DNA from: Dinochytrium kinnereticum
Taxonomy: Eukaryota > Chytridiomycota > Chytridiomycetes > Chytridiales > Chytridiaceae
Direction: 5' to 3'
Assembly (NCBI GenBank): GCA_027604005.1
Contig: JADGJT010000002.1
Coordinates: forward strand, 1 to 64,000
Length of the DNA stretch: 64,000 nucleotides
The notes beneath the pieces were generated by a model, which was not told the DNA's origin, did no database searches, and was given only the letters and a program-made list of their open reading frames with translations. Each line of letters begins with the position of its first letter. Position 1 is the stretch's first letter. A program made the translations under genes and the position numbers. This document shows, piece after piece, positions 57,802 to 64,000 of the stretch.

Positions 57802-58222
57802 ATGGCCGAACTGCAGTCATTCATGAACCGTATGATCCTTTTGCGAGATGCTTTCAAAAGCTTAAACTATCTTCAGAGCAGGTGTCGATTGTTACCAATG
57901 ACGGCCGCATCATTATGGTTTGGCATCGTTTTGCTGGATTACTCCTCTAATCGGACGATAGGGGTTGCTCAAGGGAGCGGACCAGACAACAACTCTCGTT
58001 TTAAATAAGGCGGTGGAGCGTGTGTTCTCAACCACAGAAGGTGCAGAGGAGGTGCCGCTGGGCTTATACATTATCAGGGGTGCCAACGTGTAAGTTTAAA
58101 TACGGCTAGAGGCTCAACTAATGTTCGAAAGGGCTTTAATCGGAGAAATTGACCAAGAGCTCGATGATAATGTCGACTGGGAGCAGGTCAAGGCTGCGCC
58201 ATTAAAGCAGATAAGGGTTTAA
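57802..58222 (+). CDS. LSM8: LSm8, U6 snRNA-associated Sm-like protein
   Basis: Four exons (57802-57829, 57877-57917, 57962-58089, 58132-58222) give 95 aa, the normal LSm8 length. The Sm1 motif reads VSIVTNDGRIIM followed by GLLKGADQTTTLVLNKAVER, and Sm2 reads GLYIIRGANVALIGEIDQEL. These match LSm8 and not other LSm proteins, notably the VFSTTEGAEEVPLGLYIIRG stretch. LSm8 joins LSm2-7 in the nuclear ring that binds the U6 3' end for splicing. The second intron has a non-consensus GTTTGG donor. The gene is too broken up to appear as one long frame. Confidence 0.95.
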
Positions 58223-58428
58223 TTCCTGCATTGACGGGGACTGCGCATGAGTTCTATTGCGGCTTGCATCAACGCGAGATAAGGGTTTTTGGCTTCGCAT
58301 ACGGCCATCTCGCGAGCAAGCCTTGTACCGCCAACTAGTGGTTGTAAATAAATAATAACGTATCGTCGTATTGTATGGTCTTAAAAGCTGAAGATTTTCA
58401 ATCGTTTTCTAAAAACTAATAAGCAAAC

Positions 58429-59014
58429 ATGCCTTCCATCCACATCAAATCAGAGTCCGAGGTGATTTGACTGCAAATTATCAGCTAACCAGGCATTTGA
58501 TAGTTCAGAAAGTTTAAGAATGGCTCGAAATTGACCGTTGTTGACTTCACGGCCAGCTGGTGTGGGTGAGTACTTGCTAAGCCTGACGGTATGTTTTCTG
58601 ACATATACACCCTAAAGACCATGCAAGGCCGTGGCCCCCCGTTTCGAGCAGCTCGCAGACCGATACCCCAATGTCAACTTTCTCAAGGTGGACGTTGATG
58701 AGCAGCGTGGGATCGCATCCGAACATGAAGTGCGAGCCATGCCAACGTTCCAATTTTTCATATCTGGAAAGAAAGTGGATGAGGTCGTTGGAGCGGACAT
58801 TGTGAAAGTTGAAAGGCTGGTGGGGAGTTTGGCGAAATCTGGAAGCTCCTTTCCCGCAACTGGTGGACGAACGCTTGGATCTGGAGCTCCCGCCACGTCT
58901 GCTGCCACAGGAGGTATCCCCAACCTTAGCAACTTGACGCCCATGCAGCAGCAGTACCTGATTTTCGGAGGGATGATTATCTTCTTCGCCGTCATGTATT
59001 TCAATAAGTCATAA
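58429..59014 (+). CDS. Thioredoxin with C-terminal membrane anchor
   Basis: Three exons (58429-58461, 58504-58565, 58618-59014) give 163 aa. The thioredoxin fold covers residues about 10-110, with active site WCGPCK assembled across an intron (Cys 31 and 34), then NVNFLKVDVDEQRGIASEHE and the cis-Pro loop RAMPTFQFFISGKKV. A Gly/Ser/Thr-rich linker leads to a single hydrophobic segment at the extreme C-terminus (QQQYLIFGGMIIFFAVMYFN), so it is predicted to be tail-anchored with the redox domain in the cytosol. It would reduce disulphides near that membrane; ER or outer mitochondrial membrane cannot be distinguished. Its 3' end is 47 bp from that of the convergent Qng1 gene. Confidence 0.92.
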
Positions 59015-59061
59015 TATACATTAATATGGAATGAATGGAATCCTGGAGATAAAGATCTTGC

Positions 59062-60344
59062 TTAATAATAGCAAGTCTGTTTATTCACGGGACGCGATGA
59101 AGGCCGGAAATCCTTCTCTTTTCCAAGCATCCATAAAAAGGTTTCTAGCTCGGATATTTTAATCTCAAGAGATAAGTCTCCATTCTCTTTAGCCACCTTT
59201 GCGGCCGCAGCAATCCTCTCACCCGCCTCCACTGCAGCGCCCCTCAAAATCCAGTCCAGCCCAGGCTCCTTAGGATCCGCGAAACCCTCTCCAGCCTTTC
59301 CAAAATCGCTTTGAGCATCAATAAGCAGACTTATATCGCGCGATACAGACAGAATGTTGAGCTGGATTAAAACCCTCGGGATAACATTGTCAGCACCGAT
59401 TGTTAAGGTATCCATTTCGGTGAACGAAAAGCGACTGGGATCCTGGACGTGGAATCGACGATGTAGTTCTGAAACGAGTAGCTGAGCTTTTTTGAAGATA
59501 AAGACATCTGACGAAAGTATGTAAGTGTTTAGAAATGTTCATATGAAGCGATTTTAAGCCAACCTCGATCGCGGACTCTTCCCATATCCCGGAATCCAGG
59601 TATCACGGTAACAAGGGTTTTCACGATCTCAGAAGCACTCCTAGGAGCCCCGTCAACAGGTTTCGTAATATCTAAAATAAAGGCACCAATTCCACCAGTA
59701 TATCCTCTTTCCAAAAGGCCTCGCCCAGTTTCACTCATAACGGAAGTGAGCATATCGATAAACGGTCGGAGAGGATGGGGCTGAGACATGGTAACTCCTT
59801 TCAAGGTTGGGTGGGCAACCTCCTGGATGTAGGGAAGGTCGAAGAAACCAGCAACATCAGGCCCACGAATGTCTCGCAAGAAGGTAGATGTCATGTTCTG
59901 TCCGGAGATATGCATGCTCATAAGTCCGAATCGGATAGTATCGAATGCACCTCGATCGACAGCCTGGTGGAGCTCCAATCGCCATCCCTGTGACTTGTGT
60001 AAGCTTGACCATTCGCCACTGTTGAGAGGCTTACCGAGCCAAAGTTCAACAAGAACAAGAGACCAAGAAAATTCAATTCCTGCTCAATGCTATCAAACTT
60101 CAAGGGCATGGCCGCCGCCTCCGTTTTGGATAACCGCTCATAGAGGGGGATGTCCAGGGTTTTCAAGAAATTAGGAATCTCTGCATCATTTATCTGAACA
60201 TCCTTTGTAACTTCAGGATCTGCCATTATTGCCCGGGCGCTAGCCCGGACAGCCTACAGTTGGTTACATTATCATATTAAGACTTCCTGAGACTCCTACC
60301 TCGGTGCAATGGCCAGGAATCTGCAATTCTCCAACAACTGTCAT
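59062..60344 (-). CDS. QNG1: Queuosine salvage protein Qng1 (DUF2419)
   Basis: Four exons (60344-60300, 60253-60035, 59987-59564, 59507-59062) give 377 aa, the usual family size. Family blocks are plain: MPLKFDSIEQELNFLGLLFL, LNFGSGWRLELHQAVDRGAF, DTIRFGLMSMHISG, LLERGYTGGIGAFILD, FTEMDTLTIGADNVIPRVLI and the terminal CYY. Qng1 hydrolyses queuosine 5'-phosphate to release queuine, letting eukaryotes recycle this base for tRNA anticodons. A queuine-inserting tRNA-guanine transglycosylase should therefore be encoded elsewhere. No targeting signal is evident. The MPDU1 stop lies 80 bp upstream of its start, on the same strand. Confidence 0.92.
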
Positions 60345-60424
60345 GCTGAGTTCTTGGTTTGTGACGCGAACAATTTGTGGAGAATAGTAACATTTAACCA
60401 GAGTCTACGTAAAATGTGCTTTTA

Positions 60425-61644
60425 TTAATCCTTTCTTGATCTCCTTGGCCTGCCCCAGTAAAGCCAAATCTGATAAGACACAACCCCATTCAACACCGTG
60501 GCAACAACGTAAGTAATTAAAATAACTGGGTCCCCAACTTCGGTGACTGTGGTATAGCACCTAGCCAAAGACCCGACAGTTTGCAGACCAACAGTCACGG
60601 CACTCAGCTGGCCAGTGGACTTTGTCTCCCTATTCTCCAAAATCTGGGGCACTTTAGAGAATACTCCGATCAGGATGGCCACCCACTGGAGGGAAAGGAG
60701 GATGGAGTCAGAAATGATTCTCGAGTCAAAGAGCGAGTAAGAGAAGATAAAGGTGATGATCAGGACCGCGGCGAGGCGTTTATGCTGGGATTTATAGTGG
60801 AACATGAGCATGACAACAACTACGTTTGCAACGGCCATGAATGCATCTAGAGAAAAAAGAAATGGTAGTGAGGATACAAAACATAACAACAACAACAAAA
60901 AGCATAAGTCAATTCATCGTCAATAAAAGTATGGAAAAGACCACTTACGCTCCCCATAAGTATTGAAAGGGTTGGCTTGCCGTACATTATAAGCAAGACC
61001 AGCAATATACGCAGATGTCTCTAGTGCGTAAGAAGCAAAGGAAACTCCTGCCGCTGATCTCCTCATCATGATTTTAAATATCTGAGGAACCTTGATGATG
61101 GCTCCACCCAACACCAATCCAAACCCAAGGGCCTTTGATATAAAGAGTCTGATGCATGGGATATCAAATAGGTGAAACGTCAAAAGGGACGACGAGCAGC
61201 CCGGCCCTATCATGGGAGCCAGAATCCTATAATCAACCAGTCCTCTAATCCCCGTCAGCGCCACAACAGGTCGTTCTGGTATCACGACGGGCTTCTTCAC
61301 TCTCTTCCTGCCCCTTTTAGGAGGTCCCGACGACGCTTTGATCGGTGAAGGTTCGGGCCCAGGAAGAATCTTTCCCTCGAGTTCCAGGTCAACTGGTGCC
61401 GGTTCATTTGTAATCGCCTTTTCTTGCGGGTTGGGATTTGCGGCTTGATCGGAGGGCGTGACGCTTTCCTTTGCCTTTGGTATGACAGCCGCAAGGCTGA
61501 AAGAAGCGTAAAGAAGGAAGATAAGGGCGATTAGCAGCGCATTTGATATTCGCCGATTCCGCCACAGCGTTTGCCGAGATTTCTACAAGACGGTAAGAGT
61601 ATCGTGTCAGATCTGGAGGGAGAAGTATGGATTACCTCCAACAT
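60425..61644 (-). CDS. MPDU1: MPDU1-type PQ-loop protein (dolichol-phosphate-mannose utilisation)
   Basis: Three exons (61644-61636, 61582-60949, 60846-60425) give 354 aa. Two PQ-loop repeats are visible: GGAIIKVPQIFKIMMRRSAA and IGVFSKVPQILENRETKSTG, followed by LSAVTVGLQTVGSLARCYTT and WLYWGRPRR, all as in MPDU1. MPDU1 is an ER membrane protein needed to use dolichol-phosphate mannose and glucose in N-glycan, GPI and related glycosylation. Unusually, there is a roughly 90-residue N-terminal extension: a signal-peptide-like segment (NALLIALIFLLYASFSLAAV) and a Pro/Lys-rich linker (PPKRGRKRVKKPV). The first exon encodes only MLE. Confidence 0.9.
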
Positions 61645-61919
61645 TTCCGTCTTGTGTGACAACTTTTCCCATTATCAGCCTTGGCTGTGGAGACGCGAAA
61701 ATAATGGTGAAAACAAAATACATGCAAAAATAAATACAGATATATATACAAATGCATCCAGCTACAGCTTCAGTACACATATGTTGACAGAATCATCATG
61801 CAGGTATCAGCTCAAAACTCCCCAAATAGATACGAAAGCAACTCGCCCCAGAAAATCTCTCAAAAACTAAAGCTAAGGATAAAATAAAGATACGCCGAAG
61901 GCAATAAAACCATGCAACC
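61645..61919. promoter_or_regulatory. Short spacer upstream of MPDU1
   Basis: About 275 bp between the MPDU1 start and the stop of the last gene. Contains the MPDU1 promoter; no motif identified. Confidence 0.4.
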
Positions 61920-64000
61920 TCAAGGCCCAACCCAAGATTTTCTTGATCCAGTCCCAGGAATGGCCCTTTGAGGAGATACACCATTCCTCCCCGAAGTCCC
62001 AATACCAAATTCAGCCATTGTCGTTCCAGACCCACCTAAGCCTTCTTTATCACCTTGATAATTTGATGGCGCCTCATGCAGTATCCCCAAATTGCCACTA
62101 AACTCAATCCCATGGGGATAAGAAGCAGGCCTCCTTAGCTTCCGCGACGAAGGATGCTCGGCGTCCCAATCCCCTGAGCGGGACAGTGGCGAGGAAGCAC
62201 GCTGCCCCGAAAGTATAAGAGCCCCAGAGTTCGACCGTCTTAGGGTCGCTCCACTTGATGCAGAAATTCCCGCTTTCGTTTCCTTGGGTATAGTGAGAAG
62301 GGCCGGGGCTGAATGGGACACGGTGCTTGATTGAGAGATAGGACGCGGGGGAAGAGTCGGTGTAGGACTATTATCATTTTTCCTTGAATCAGGTGAGAGT
62401 GAACGTAGTGGAGAACCTCCTGAATTCCTTCGCCTCTTCCCCTCAAATGAGGAATTCCGAGAAGAGGCTCTGGGTAATAGGAACTGGTTATCTTCCGGAA
62501 GCAATCGAAATTCAGTGGCTAAACGCCGGCAGGAATTGACATCGAGGGGGGAAATTGTAACTGGCGCGATCAGCGTAGCGGCTGATGTTCGACCTAGCGC
62601 AGGATCAAAATAGCCTTGAAGTCGGACAACATAGCGATGCTCGACGGAAATAATGGAATGGTGAGATGTTGGATGAAGACCTTCGTAAATTTCCTCATTC
62701 TCTACTTTCACTCGAGGTTTTTCGATGGTGCTGGACTGGCCCATCTCTCCAACTGAAGCCGTGGACGACGACTTATCGCTGCGGCTCCCGAAGAAACCAA
62801 ATGCCCCTTTCAGCCTCGAAAGTGCCCCATCAGATTTGGTTCCAGCATTTCTAAGGTGCGTTCCAGGACGATCTGGAGAAATGTCTAGGTCCGACTTCCA
62901 ATTTCTCGTGCCAAGCATGGACGAATCCTCATCAATCCTCCTAGAAGTTAGCGCAAGCTCTGATTCTCTCCGTTTATTTAGAGACGGTGTGGACGCGGTT
63001 GTTCGGTGCATCATAGGTGTGGCTTGCCGAATGCTGTTATTGCTGGCTCCCGTGCTCTTGCGGAGTCCACGACTATTTCGGGAATAGTCAGGAGACGGAA
63101 TGATTGTGGTGGAGGCTTCAGCAGGTGAGATAGAGTCGTTTTCGTCTTCGTCATCAGAATAAGGATGAAGGAGACCTTCCGGTGGGGAAGCGACATCTGG
63201 GGCAGAGAAAATTGGAGGGATAGTTACAGTGACCTAGTGGTAGACGGGGAAAAAATTTAAGTATGAGATAAGACATGTCGCCTAAATTAGAGATATATGT
63301 AGCCGTGATTTTTTTCGTATTTCCGACCTTTACCACTCAAGAAAGCAAAACACTAACCGTTTGTTCGGCACCACCCCCACTAGAAAGCTCCTCGCTCCAC
63401 TTCCACAACCTGACTTCTCTCCTGGACTCCACAGCTTTCACCCACCGATCGGGCCCTCCTTCGGGGTTCTTAAAAACCCGGCTTCCACTTCGTTGCGACG
63501 TTTTCACATTAAGCCTGGCAGCAAGATCTGGCGGCGTCGGAAGTCGAAGCAAAGGCCTCTTCCTAGCAGTGGTCGTGCATTCCGCCGAAGGAGATTTCGA
63601 TACAGAACCCTCAGGCGACACATCTTTGCTCGAAAACGACAGATATGGACCAGTTGCTGACAGTGCAGAAGTTGCTGTTGCTTGGCCTATATATAGGTCA
63701 TCAGATCCGAGTAAGGAAGCCAAAAAGCCTGGCGTTTCCTCAGACATGGCGATACCGACCGCCGACTCATGAAACACTGGGTTGGCTGCCAACACAGCAT
63801 CTGCATGGTCTGCGTCAACCGGTGCACGTAGCACTACTCGCTCCTCAATAGAAACCTCGACAGTAACTTTAGGGGAAGATAAATGGTTATTGCGAGATTG
63901 GAATGGTTGGAGCGATGATGACAATGATGGACGCGATGGTAGCCGAGGAGGAGAGGAGATAACATTGTTCGCCGACTCGACAGATGTTTGTTTTCGATTT
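61920..64000 (-). CDS. Ser-rich protein, possibly arrestin-like, truncated at window edge
   Basis: The two last exons are visible: 63233-61920 and an exon running from 63358 beyond 64000; they join in phase (GAEQT then VTVTIPPIFS). At least 650 aa are seen and the N-terminus is outside the window. VTVEVSIEERVVLRAPVDAD, REVRLWKWSEEL and later EHRYVVRLQGYFDP with APVTISPLDVNSC are beta-strand-like and suggest a discontinuous immunoglobulin-like or arrestin-type fold, but no diagnostic motif (for example PPxY) is present and I cannot assign a family. The remainder, including an acidic patch (YSDDEDEND) and most of the last 350 residues, is Ser/Pro/Arg-rich and disordered. Confidence 0.55.

Noticed and set aside
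1..64000. CRISPR arrays, bacterial operons, phage or biosynthetic gene clusters
   Set aside because: No spaced direct repeats, no ribosome-binding-site-led gene strings and no adjacent pathway genes; the region is intron-rich eukaryotic DNA.
1..64000. tRNA or rRNA genes
   Set aside because: I did not find a convincing A-box/B-box pair or rRNA core sequence by eye; a tRNAscan-SE run would be decisive.

Overview
The window is eukaryotic nuclear DNA, most likely from a zoosporic (chytrid-type) fungus. Almost every gene is split by short GT-AG introns (about 42-140 nt), often with a CTAAC-like branch site shortly before the acceptor. The gene set is fungal: Pam17, an Scp1/transgelin-type calponin-homology protein, secreted lysophospholipase, a hybrid histidine kinase and a giant Gt4c-like polysaccharide synthase. 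An EFHC1/Rib72-type three-DM10 axonemal protein means the organism builds a motile flagellum, which excludes Dikarya. This assignment is inference from gene content only. Exon boundaries were found by eye; where an exon chain is given, exon lengths and phases were summed and are consistent with one open frame.

Layout: 1-1167 has no recognisable gene. 1168-10845 (-) is one giant nine-exon gene of about 3014 aa with a multi-membrane-span centre and a C-terminal PelF-like GT4 domain. An assembly gap with homopolymer flanks follows, then a disordered protein (-). Two plus-strand genes follow: an FHA-domain protein (12833-15463) and an unassigned Ser-rich protein (15594-16923). 17334-17820 looks like a retrotransposon LTR remnant. 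An F-box/LRR protein (18213-20489, -) is followed by a repeat-bearing spacer.

21975-37656 is a run of minus-strand genes: lysophospholipase, coiled-coil protein, calponin-homology protein, TMEM68-type acyltransferase, PH-domain protein and the EFHC1-like flagellar protein. 38771-44885 (+) holds an acyl-CoA thioesterase-like gene and, 63 bp later, a PAS-PAS hybrid histidine kinase with a second assembly gap inside an intron.

46075-56926 (-) holds a cyclic-nucleotide-binding/D-lactate dehydrogenase fusion, an orphan protein with a PARG-like motif, a DEDDy 3'-5' exonuclease with a mitochondrial-type N-terminus, a secreted subtilase and Pam17. Pam17 is head-to-head with LSm8 (+) across about 54 bp. 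A membrane-anchored thioredoxin (+) is tail-to-tail with Qng1 queuosine salvage (-). MPDU1 (-) and an edge-truncated Ser-rich protein (-) close the window.

There is no operon-like functional cluster; these are mostly housekeeping and signalling genes. The items most worth following are the cNMP/D-LDH fusion, the lone Gt4c/PelF-like synthase, the acyltransferase lacking its usual histidine and the orphan PARG-motif protein.
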